From contig NZ_SMUV01000059.1 in NCBI RefSeq assembly GCF_004358185.1, positions 34,055 to 98,054 of the forward strand: DNA of 64,000 nucleotides, written 5' to 3'. The position numbers were made by a program, and so were the translations under genes. The notes beneath the pieces were generated by a model that saw nothing but the letters and a program-made list of their open reading frames with translations, was not told the DNA's origin and did not search any database. This stretch comes from Antarcticimicrobium luteum (GTDB lineage: Bacteria; Pseudomonadota; Alphaproteobacteria; Rhodobacterales; Rhodobacteraceae). Below are positions 18,525 to 28,369 of this stretch, one piece after another. Each line of letters opens with the position of its first letter. Position 1 is the stretch's first letter.

Positions 18525-19694
18525 TTACCCCACCAGCGCCGCCGATTTCCCCAGCTTCTCCAGCATGTCCAGACAGGCCTGCATCTGGTCGAGGCTGACG
18601 AACTCGTCCGGCTTGTGGGCCTGCTCGATCGAGCCCGGCCCGCAGACCACCACCGACAGGCCCAGTTTCTGGAACAGCCCGGCCTCGGTGCCGAAGGGCA
18701 CCACATGCGCCCCGTTCGCCCCCACCAGCCGCGCCACGAGATCGCGCGCGGCGTTGTCGTCCATCGGGATCAGGCCGGCGACCTCGCCGATCACCTCGGT
18801 CTCTATCCAGGCCTCGTCGCAGACCGCGCGCATCGCCGGCAACAGCTCGTGATCGACATAGGCCGCCACCGCCTCCTTGACGAAATCGACGTCGCCGTCC
18901 TGTACCGGGCGCATTTCCCATTCGACCTCGGCCTTGCCGGCGATCACGTTATGCGCCACCCCGCCGCTGATCCGCCCCACGTTCAGTGTTGTCCAGGGCG
19001 GGTCGAACCGGCCGTCGCCGGGCGCCCGCAGCATCAGCGCCTGGCGCAGCTCCATCAGCCGCGTGACATAGCGCGCCGCATATTCCGCCGCGTTTACCCC
19101 CCGCTCGGGCGACGATCCGTGCCCCTCCAGCCCGGAAAACCGCACGGTATATTCGCAACAGCCCTTGTGCCCCTCGATCACCTGCATCGAGGTCGGCTCG
19201 CCGATCACCGCCATCGACGGACGCAGCCCGCGTTTCTCCAGCTCGGGCACCAGCGTGCGGGCGCCAAGGCAGCCGACCTCCTCGTCATAGGTAAAGGCGA
19301 AATGCACCGGGCGGCGCAGTTTGGCCTGCGCATAGGTTGGCGCCATCGCCGTGGCGGCGGCGATGAACCCCTTCATGTCGCAACTGCCGCGCCCGAAAAG
19401 CCGCCCGTCCTCGGCCCGCAGCGCAAAGGGATCGCTGCTCCAGTCCTGGTCGGCCACCGGAACCACATCGGTATGGCCGGACAGCACGATGCCCCCCGGC
19501 GCCTCCGGCCCGATGGTGGCGAACAGGTTGGCCTTCTGCCCGGTCTGGTCGCGGAAAAGATCCACCCGCGCGCCGCTGTCCTCCAGCCGCTGCGCCAGAT
19601 CGGCGATCAGCGCCAGGTTGCTCTCCGCCGACACCGTCGGATAGGAAATCAGCCGCTCCAGCAGCGCCACGCTCTCGTTCAGCCGCGTGCTCAT
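18525..19694 (-). CDS. ArgE-type N-acetyl diamino acid deacetylase (M20 family)
   Basis: Zinc amidohydrolase of the M20 ArgE/DapE group, 389 aa. Metal-site motifs are [29 protein letters not shown] and IGEPTSM. Annotators would normally call it acetylornithine deacetylase. Its start (19694) overlaps the stop of the DoeA-like gene, so the two are co-translated. Many alphaproteobacteria make ornithine through ArgJ, so a catabolic role is plausible here: DoeA releases N-acetyl-diaminobutyrate, a one-carbon-shorter analogue of acetylornithine. That link is my inference. Confidence 0.85.
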   Translation of the reverse strand: MSTRLNESVALLERLISYPTVSAESNLALIADLAQRLEDSGARVDLFRDQTGQKANLFATIGPEAPGGIVLSGHTDVVPVADQDWSSDPFALRAEDGRLFGRGSCDMKGFIAAATAMAPTYAQAKLRRPVHFAFTYDEEVGCLGARTLVPELEKRGLRPSMAVIGEPTSMQVIEGHKGCCEYTVRFSGLEGHGSSPERGVNAAEYAARYVTRLMELRQALMLRAPGDGRFDPPWTTLNVGRISGGVAHNVIAGKAEVEWEMRPVQDGDVDFVKEAVAAYVDHELLPAMRAVCDEAWIETEVIGEVAGLIPMDDNAARDLVARLVGANGAHVVPFGTEAGLFQKLGLSVVVCGPGSIEQAHKPDEFVSLDQMQACLDMLEKLGKSAALVG

Positions 19695-20875
19695 GGCTTG
19701 ACGAACATCTTTCTGGGGCGGTCGCAGAAGGTCTCGGCCGGACCCTCGTCGCGGATCAGGATGCTCTCGGTGATCTCCAGCCCCCAGTCGAACATCCACA
19801 GCCCCGGCATGAAATGAAAGGTCATCCCCGGCTCCAGCACGGTCTCGTCCTCGGCCCGCAGCGAGATGGTGCGCTCGCCCCAGTCGGGCGGATAGCTCAG
19901 CCCGATCGGATAGCCGCAGCGCGCGCCGCGTTCGATCCCGGCCCGCTCCAGCGGCTCGGCCAGCGCATTGGCGATGTCACAGGCGCGGTTGCCCGGCCGC
20001 GCCGCCTCCAACCCGGCCTCCAGCCCCTCGATCAGCGCCGCCTCGGCCCGCAACAGGAAATCCGGCGGTGTGCCCAGAAAGATCGTGCGGCAGAACGGCG
20101 TGTGATACCGCCGGTAACAGCCCGAGACCTCGAAGAACGTCGCATGTCCGTTCTCGAACGGGCGCCCGTCCCAGGTCAGATGCGGCGCGGCGGCATCCGG
20201 CCCCGATGGCAGCAGCGGCACAATCGCCGGGTAATCGCCCCAGGCCCCCTCGACGCCGCGAATCGCATCGCGGAAGATCTCGGCAACCACCTCGTTCTTG
20301 GGAACGCCCGGCTCGACCCGCTCAAGCAGCCCGTCGACGATCTTTTCCGAAATCGCCGCCGCCTTGCGCATAAAGGCGATCTCCTCGCCCGATTTCACGC
20401 CGCGCTGCCAGTTCACCAGCCCGGTGGCATCGACCCAGAACACCTGCGACAGCGTGGTCGAGAGGGTCTCGAACGCCTTGGCGGAGAAATAGTAATTGTC
20501 CATCTCCAGCCCGACCCGGCCCTGTTCCAGCCCCAGCCCGGCCAGCCGCGCCGACAGATCCTGCATCGGGTGACGCTCGCTCGACTGCACGTAATTGTCG
20601 GCATAGCTCCAGATCCGGTCCTCCGGCATCCAGACCGTGCGCACCGCGCCGTTGGCGTCCTGGTTGCGGCCCCACCAGATCGGATCCTGATCCGGAAGGA
20701 CGATCACCCCCTGGTGCACATAAAATGACCATCCGTCGTATCCGGTCAGCCAGGCCTGATTCGACGGATCGGTGACGAACAGCGCATCAAGGCCCCGTTC
20801 GGCCATCTCTCGGCGCGTCAAATTCAGCCGCCGCTGGTATTCTGCACTGGAAAACGGCAGGTCAATCACACTCAT
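19691..20875 (-). CDS. DoeA/EutD-like M24-family hydrolase
   Basis: Creatinase/prolidase-fold protein, 394 aa, resembling ectoine hydrolase DoeA. The N-terminal part DPSNQAWLTGYDGWSFYVHQ and VGLEMDNYYFSAKAFE are what I remember of that family. Positions that bind two metals in M24 peptidases are replaced: FFEVSGCYRRYH and PFCRTIFLG stand where Asp-containing motifs occur, so it is probably metal-independent, as in creatinase. ATG 20875 has GAGG nine bases upstream; an ATG at 20911 lacks a ribosome site. Ectoine or a related cyclic compound is the likely substrate, not proven. Confidence 0.8.
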   Translation of the reverse strand: MSVIDLPFSSAEYQRRLNLTRREMAERGLDALFVTDPSNQAWLTGYDGWSFYVHQGVIVLPDQDPIWWGRNQDANGAVRTVWMPEDRIWSYADNYVQSSERHPMQDLSARLAGLGLEQGRVGLEMDNYYFSAKAFETLSTTLSQVFWVDATGLVNWQRGVKSGEEIAFMRKAAAISEKIVDGLLERVEPGVPKNEVVAEIFRDAIRGVEGAWGDYPAIVPLLPSGPDAAAPHLTWDGRPFENGHATFFEVSGCYRRYHTPFCRTIFLGTPPDFLLRAEAALIEGLEAGLEAARPGNRACDIANALAEPLERAGIERGARCGYPIGLSYPPDWGERTISLRAEDETVLEPGMTFHFMPGLWMFDWGLEITESILIRDEGPAETFCDRPRKMFVKP

Positions 20876-21178
20876 TTCGCGCCTCGTGAATCTGTCATGG
20901 AACCGGCCCATATGGGCACAACGCGCCGCCCCCGCAAATTTTTTTTTGCCCAGTGCAGAGCGCGCGAAACGGCAATGTGCCCTGATTAAGAAAGCGGCGC
21001 CGCATCATGTTGTGGAGTCGGGTTTTTCACCCACTATAGAGGCCCTCCCGACCGCTTCCGAATAGGACCGATCGGGGCATTTTTTAGTAAACGGGTTGCG
21101 CTACGGGCGCTAACAGGCTTTATTTCCTTATAGAAAGCGGCGCAGACCGCAGCATAACGATTACACGGGGAGCCACTC
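20876..21178. other. Divergent intergenic region between DoeA-like and ABC importer operons
   Basis: 303 bases without a gene. It holds a 9-T run at 20939-20947 and a possible -10 box TATAGA at 21035-21040. An imperfect hairpin (21047-21054 with 21069-21076, one mismatch) is followed by a T-run at 21080-21085. The hairpin could be an attenuator in the leader of the importer operon. No strong -35 box is clear. Control sites for both operons must lie here. Confidence 0.45.
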
Positions 21179-22279
<1,101 letters not shown>

Positions 22280-22374
22280 CGGCACGGATGTGCCGCAACC
22301 CCGGCAGACAGACCGGGGAGGAACAAGGAAACGCGAAAACCACAACGCGAAAACCACAAGGAGAGTCTTATATC

Positions 22375-23481
<1,107 letters not shown>

Positions 23482-23502
23482 GGCCCTGTCGTAACGATTG
23501 AC

Positions 23503-23529
23503 GGATGGGCCCGGACGCCGGGCCCATCC
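23503..23529 (+). other. Perfect 12-bp intercistronic hairpin
   Basis: GGATGGGCCCGG at 23503-23514 pairs without mismatch with 23518-23529 around a 3-base loop. No T-run follows, so it looks more like a stability or partial-termination hairpin than a terminator. It lies 21 bases after the binding-protein stop and 138 bases before the permease start. Confidence 0.7.
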
Positions 23530-23667
23530 CCCCGCTCTGCCGGGGGGCTCTGCCCAGAGTGGCGGCACTGATCCCCGCAGGACAATCGCCCCGACCGAAT
23601 ACTCCGGGGCACGGAACTTGAACGCCGCGCGGCCGGCAGCGCCATCATCGTGGCGGAGGGCACAGAC

Positions 23668-25320
23668 ATGAGCGATCTCAAGAGCACCGGTCCCCAGACG
23701 GCCGACGCACCCACCCCCGAAGACGCGCTGCACGAGGCCGCCGCATACGCCGCGCGGGAGCAGGTGCACGCTCCCGGCGGTCCGGCCGACGGCCCGGTTC
23801 TGGCCGCCGACGGCACCCCGCTCAAACGCAGCCTGAACCGCGCCCTCAGGCGGCAGAAAATGCGCGCCCTGGCTCTGATCGCGCCGCTGCTGATCTTTGT
23901 GCTGCTGACCTTCATCGCGCCGATCGCCGACATGCTGTTCCGCTCGGTCGAGAACCAGATCGTGTCCGAAACGCTGCCCGAAACCGTCGTCGCACTGGCC
24001 GACTGGGATTCCGAGGCGGGCGCGCCGCCCGCCGAACCGGTGTTCGCGGCACTCTACGTCGATCTCTTCTTCGCCGAGGCGCAAAAACTGCACACCCGAC
24101 TCGGCACTCGCCTGAACTACGAGAAAACCGGCGTGTCGTCGCTGTTCCGCAAGACCGGCCGCCGCGTCGGCCGCTTCGACACCGATACCTATACCGACCA
24201 GATCACCGCGCTCGACCCGGGCTGGGCGGAACCGGCGACTTGGGTGGCGATGATGCAAAACAACGGCAACCGCGCCGCGCTGCCGCTGACCGCCCGCGCC
24301 TGGGATCGCTGGACCGCCTACCTCGCGTCCGAGGGTGACGATCCCGCGAAAGAGGATATCGAGGATGTCCTCTTCACCACGCTCTACCTCGACCTGGTTG
24401 CAACCGGCGGCAGCGGCGCCGCCGACGCCCGCATCGCCCAGGCCGCCGCCGCGGTTGGCGGGTTTGAAACCGTCACCCTGTCGGAACAGTTCGCCGCTGC
24501 CGACAAGGACTGGCTGGACCCCGAGGTCTGGGGCACGATCAAGGCCTTTGCGCCGAATTATACCGCCGGCTATTTCCTGAACTCCGTGGACATGCAGAAA
24601 ACCCCCCACGGCATCGAGGCGCGGCCCGAGAACCAGCAGATCTACATGATGCTGTTCAAGCGGACCATCTTCATGTCGATCATGATCACGCTGTCCTGCA
24701 TCCTGCTGGGCTATCCCGTGGCCTGGATCCTGGCCAACCTGCCGACGCGCACGGCCAACCTGCTGATGATCCTGGTGCTGCTGCCGTTCTGGACCTCGCT
24801 GCTGGTGCGGACCTCGGCCTGGAAGGTGATGCTGCAACAACAGGGCGTGATCAACGACACGCTGGTCTGGCTCGGCATCGTGGCCGACGATTCGCGCCTG
24901 GTGATGATCAACAACCAGTTCGGCACCATCGTGGCGATGACGCATATCCTGCTGCCGTTCATGATCCTGCCGCTCTATTCGGTGATGCAGACGATCCAGC
25001 CGACCTATCTGCGGGCGGCAAAATCGCTGGGCGCGACCAACTGGACCGCCTTCTGGCGGGTCTATTTCCCGCAAAGCGTGCCGGGGATCGGCGCGGGCTC
25101 GATCCTCGTCTTCATCCTGTCGATCGGCTATTACATCACGCCCGAGATTGTCGGCGGCACCACCGGGACATTCATCTCGAACCGGATCGCCTATCACATC
25201 TCGTCCTCGCTCAACTGGGGGCTGGCCGCCGCGCTCGGCTCGATCCTGCTGGCGGTCGTGATGCTGCTCTACTGGGTCTACGACAAGATCGTCGGCATCG
25301 ATAACGTGAAGCTGGGGTAG
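23668..25320 (+). CDS. ABC importer permease, PotB-like with large extracytoplasmic insert
   Basis: Inner-membrane permease, 550 aa, about twice the usual PotB length. After an Ala/Pro-rich cytoplasmic N-terminus, the first membrane segment is about residues 66-92. About 240 residues follow before the next segment at RTIFMSIMITLSC; normal PotB proteins have a short loop there. The insert holds two related units (LYVDLFFAEA...WAEPATWVAMM and LYLDLVATGG...WLDPEVWGTIK). The ATPase-contact EAA loop is RAAKSLGATNWTAFWRVYFP. I chose ATG 23668, which follows GGAGGG; a GTG at 23650 is also open. Confidence 0.9.
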   Translation: MSDLKSTGPQTADAPTPEDALHEAAAYAAREQVHAPGGPADGPVLAADGTPLKRSLNRALRRQKMRALALIAPLLIFVLLTFIAPIADMLFRSVENQIVSETLPETVVALADWDSEAGAPPAEPVFAALYVDLFFAEAQKLHTRLGTRLNYEKTGVSSLFRKTGRRVGRFDTDTYTDQITALDPGWAEPATWVAMMQNNGNRAALPLTARAWDRWTAYLASEGDDPAKEDIEDVLFTTLYLDLVATGGSGAADARIAQAAAAVGGFETVTLSEQFAAADKDWLDPEVWGTIKAFAPNYTAGYFLNSVDMQKTPHGIEARPENQQIYMMLFKRTIFMSIMITLSCILLGYPVAWILANLPTRTANLLMILVLLPFWTSLLVRTSAWKVMLQQQGVINDTLVWLGIVADDSRLVMINNQFGTIVAMTHILLPFMILPLYSVMQTIQPTYLRAAKSLGATNWTAFWRVYFPQSVPGIGAGSILVFILSIGYYITPEIVGGTTGTFISNRIAYHISSSLNWGLAAALGSILLAVVMLLYWVYDKIVGIDNVKLG

Positions 25321-25396
25321 CGCGATGAATACCAAGATCGAAACCTGCCCCCGCCCCGCCGCCTCGGCCGGCGCCTTCGGAAAGGGAGACTGAGAC

Positions 25397-26575
25397 GTGG
25401 CTGCACTGACCCCGATATACCGCACACCCGTCACCTTCTACGTGCCGGTGGTCGCCGCCGCCGGCGCCCTTGCCGGGCTCTTCGTCGGCACCGCCCAGGG
25501 CAGTGGCCTGCTGGGCATCGTTGCCGGCGCGGCGCTGATGGCGGCGCTGGCACTGGCCGTCACCCGTGTGATCGAAAGCGAAAAGGCGACGCGCTGGGGG
25601 ATGGCCGCGCTGTTCGTGGCCGGCGGCTGGCTGATCGGCGGCGCGCCCGGGCTGATCCTGGGCGCGGGCTTCGGCTGGTTCTTCGGCTGGTTCACCTTCT
25701 GGCTCTACGAGGGGCGCTACCGGGCCAAGCTGCCGACCTATCTGACCCCGGGTCAGGTGCTGTGGCACTTCACGTTCCGGGTGATCTGCGGTGCGATCCT
25801 GGTGTTCCTCATCACCCCGATCCTGGTGGTGATGCCGCTCAGCTTCAACGCCGAGAACTTCTTCACCTTCACCCCCGAGATGCTGCGGCTCGACCCGGCC
25901 GGCTACTCGCTCAAGCACTACCGCGATTTCTTCACCAATGACGATTGGCAGCAGGCGCTGCGCAACTCGGTGATGATCGCGCCGGTGGCGACCCTGCTGT
26001 CGGTCAGCTTCGGAACCCTGGCCGCGATCGGGCTCAGCGCCGAACATGTGCCGTTCCGTCGTCCGATCATGGCGATCCTGATCTCGCCGATGATCGTGCC
26101 GCTGATCATCTCGGCGGCGGGGATGTATTTCTTCTATTCGCGCATCGGGCTTCAGGGCACCTATTTCGGCGTGGTGCTGGCCCATGCGGCGCTCGGAATT
26201 CCCTTTGTCATCATCACCGTGACCGCGACGCTGGTGGGCTTCGACCGTTCGCTGACCCGGGCGGCGGCCAACATGGGCGCGGATCCGGTCACCACCTTCT
26301 TCCGGGTGCAGATGCCGCTGATCCTGCCCGGCGTGATCTCCGGCGGGCTCTTCGCCTTCATCACCTCCTTCGACGAGGTGGTCGTGGTGCTCTTCGTCGG
26401 CTCGGCCGGGCAAAAGACGCTGCCCTGGCAGATGTTCACGGGCCTGCGCGAACAGATCAGCCCGACGATCCTCGCGGTGGCGACGATCCTGGTGGGCATC
26501 TCGATCTGCCTGCTCACCGTGGTCGAGATGCTGCGCCGCCGCTCCGAACGCCTGCGCGGGATGTCCCCGGGCTGA
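25397..26575 (+). CDS. ABC importer permease, PotC-like with N-terminal membrane extension
   Basis: Second permease, 392 aa against about 260-280 for usual PotC. The standard part starts near residue 128 (VICGAILVFLITPILVVMPLSFN) and has the EAA loop RAAANMGADPVTTFFRVQMPL. The extra first 125 residues carry three or four hydrophobic segments rich in Ala and Gly and end with WLYEGRYRAKLP. The start is GTG at 25397 after GGGAG. It closes the operon and is followed by a GC-rich terminator. Both permeases being enlarged suggests a distinct importer subtype. Confidence 0.9.
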   Translation: MAALTPIYRTPVTFYVPVVAAAGALAGLFVGTAQGSGLLGIVAGAALMAALALAVTRVIESEKATRWGMAALFVAGGWLIGGAPGLILGAGFGWFFGWFTFWLYEGRYRAKLPTYLTPGQVLWHFTFRVICGAILVFLITPILVVMPLSFNAENFFTFTPEMLRLDPAGYSLKHYRDFFTNDDWQQALRNSVMIAPVATLLSVSFGTLAAIGLSAEHVPFRRPIMAILISPMIVPLIISAAGMYFFYSRIGLQGTYFGVVLAHAALGIPFVIITVTATLVGFDRSLTRAAANMGADPVTTFFRVQMPLILPGVISGGLFAFITSFDEVVVVLFVGSAGQKTLPWQMFTGLREQISPTILAVATILVGISICLLTVVEMLRRRSERLRGMSPG

Positions 26576-26593
26576 CGCCGGATACACGGACAA

Positions 26594-26648
26594 AGAAGGG
26601 CGCGCGCTGGTCCGGCAGGGAGCGGCGCGCGCTTTTCCATTCACCGCA
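26594..26648 (+). terminator. Terminator of the ABC importer operon
   Basis: GCGCGCGC at 26600-26607 pairs with 26635-26642, extended by A-T and G-T pairs, with a long loop. TTTT follows. It lies 19 bases after the last permease stop. Confidence 0.65.
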
Positions 26649-26657
26649 AATATCCTC

Positions 26658-26677
26658 GCCCGAGGCCGCACCCCGCA
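26658..26677. repeat. Short dispersed intergenic repeat, copy 2
   Basis: 20-base element ending CCCGAGGCC, 17 of 20 identical to 16088-16107. It lies just after the importer terminator. Confidence 0.4.
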
Positions 26678-26926
26678 GAGGCCGGCAAGCGACCGGTGGG
26701 CGGGTCACGATCGCGTGTGGATTAACCCTTTGGTGCGGCGATCTCGGGGCGCATGGCCGGTTTCGTACATTCGGGCGGAAAAACCCCCCATTCCGCTGCG
26801 CCAAAGGCCGGGCGGGGGTGGGTAGAGTGTACACAATCGCCGCGAAACACCCCAACCCGGCGGCGCGAGTGGCGCAGATGCAGCCCCGACTCGGGCCGGA
26901 TCCCGGGGTAAATGCCCCGCGCGCGC

Positions 26927-28261
26927 CTACCGCAACCGCTTCAGCAGGTCGAGCGAGGCATAGCCGTCCGGCAGCAACCCGCTCGCCGTCTGATAGGCGC
27001 GCACCGCCGCCATCGTCTTCGGTCCGATCCGCCCGTCGATCCCGGCGGTCTGATACCCCTTCGCGGTCAGCAGCCGCTGCATCTCCTTGCGCTCGGCAAG
27101 GGTCAGCACCCGGTCGCCGCGCGGCCACTCGGCCTGCACCGGCGCGCCACCCCTGATCCGGTCGGCCAGATGGCCCACCCCGATCACATAGGCATCCGCC
27201 GGGTTGTAGCGTTCGATCACCCGGAAATTGTCGAACACCATGAACGCCGCGCCATGCCCCCCGGCGGGCAGCAGGATCGCGGCCGCGCCATGGTCGGGGA
27301 CCGACCGTCCCTCGACGTCCCGAACCCCCAGCCTCGCCCAGTCCGCGGCGGGCTTCTTGATCTGCCGCTGCGCCAGTTTGAAATCAAAATCTGGTGGCAG
27401 GCGCACCTCGATCCCCCAGGGCTGCCCCTTGATCCAGCCGAACCGCTTGAGATAGGCGGCGGTCGAGGCCAGTGCGTCGGTGGGGTCATCCGACCAGATG
27501 TCGCGCCGCCCGTCGCCGGTGAAATCCACCGCATACTCCAGATAAGAGGTCGGCATGAACTGGGTATGACCCATCGCGCCGGCCCAGCTTCCGGTCATGT
27601 TCTGCGGCGTGGTGTCGCCGCTTTGCAGGATGCGCAGCGCGGCGATGAGCTGGCTCTCGAAAAACCTGGCCCGCCGCCCGTCAAAGGACAGCGTCGCCAG
27701 CGAGCGCACCAGGTTGTCCTTGCCGCGATGACTGCCATAGGCGGACTCCAGCCCCCAGATCGCCAGCACGACCTCCTTGTCCACACCATAGCGTCGTTCG
27801 ATCGCCTCCAGTGTCGCGCGGTTGTCCTCCAGGGCCTTGCGACCATTGGCAATTCTGCTGTCCGAGGCGGCGCTTTCCAGATACTCCCAGATCGGTTTGG
27901 TGAACTCCGACTGGTTGCGGTCGCGGCGGATCACCTCGGCGTCGTATTGCACCCCGGCAAAGGCCCGGTCGAGCACGTGGCGGCGGATGCCCTGCGCCGC
28001 CGCGCGATCCTTGAACGCGCCGATCCAGTTCTGAAAGCGGACGTTCGCGGCATGCTCGTTCACGGTGGGCATAACGGCCTCCCTGCGGACGGGGCGCGGG
28101 CTGGGCCGCAGCGATACCAGCACCGAGGAACTGGCCCGCTGCACGGTGTCCGATGCCACAGGGGGCCGGATCTCGGGGTGGGAGGATCGCATAACTGCCT
28201 CGGCCAAAACGGAATCCGCCCCAAACAGGGCCAGCCCCGCGGCACATAACCAAACACGCAT
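26927..28261 (-). CDS. Lytic murein transglycosylase with peptidoglycan-binding domain (MltB type)
   Basis: Periplasmic peptidoglycan lytic transglycosylase, 444 aa. The signal peptide is residues 1-20 (MRVWLCAAGLALFG...VLA). The MltB catalytic domain shows the acid residue in AIWGLESAYGSHRG, then GSWAGAMGHTQFMPTSY and VDFTGDGRRDIW. The C-terminal 60 residues are a peptidoglycan-binding unit (LLTAKGYQTAGIDGRIG, YQTASGLLPDG). There is no lipobox, so it is probably soluble in the periplasm. It is transcribed alone. Confidence 0.93.
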   Translation of the reverse strand: MRVWLCAAGLALFGADSVLAEAVMRSSHPEIRPPVASDTVQRASSSVLVSLRPSPRPVRREAVMPTVNEHAANVRFQNWIGAFKDRAAAQGIRRHVLDRAFAGVQYDAEVIRRDRNQSEFTKPIWEYLESAASDSRIANGRKALEDNRATLEAIERRYGVDKEVVLAIWGLESAYGSHRGKDNLVRSLATLSFDGRRARFFESQLIAALRILQSGDTTPQNMTGSWAGAMGHTQFMPTSYLEYAVDFTGDGRRDIWSDDPTDALASTAAYLKRFGWIKGQPWGIEVRLPPDFDFKLAQRQIKKPAADWARLGVRDVEGRSVPDHGAAAILLPAGGHGAAFMVFDNFRVIERYNPADAYVIGVGHLADRIRGGAPVQAEWPRGDRVLTLAERKEMQRLLTAKGYQTAGIDGRIGPKTMAAVRAYQTASGLLPDGYASLDLLKRLR

Positions 28262-28369
28262 TTTTATTGTCCTGTTCGACTGCTCGACGCCGATTCTAGC
28301 GCGAAAACGGGTTTCGCGAAAGCTGGCTGTGGCGGTGGGGGCGGCGACGGCAGGTTTGAGCCGGTCGCC

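Larger units (their letters stand above)
26576..26926. other. Intergenic stretch between importer operon and transglycosylase gene
   Basis: 351 bases between convergent genes. It contains the importer terminator (26594-26648) and copy 2 of the short repeat (26658-26677). A GTGTACAC palindrome lies at about 26829. I see no gene in the rest. Confidence 0.55.
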
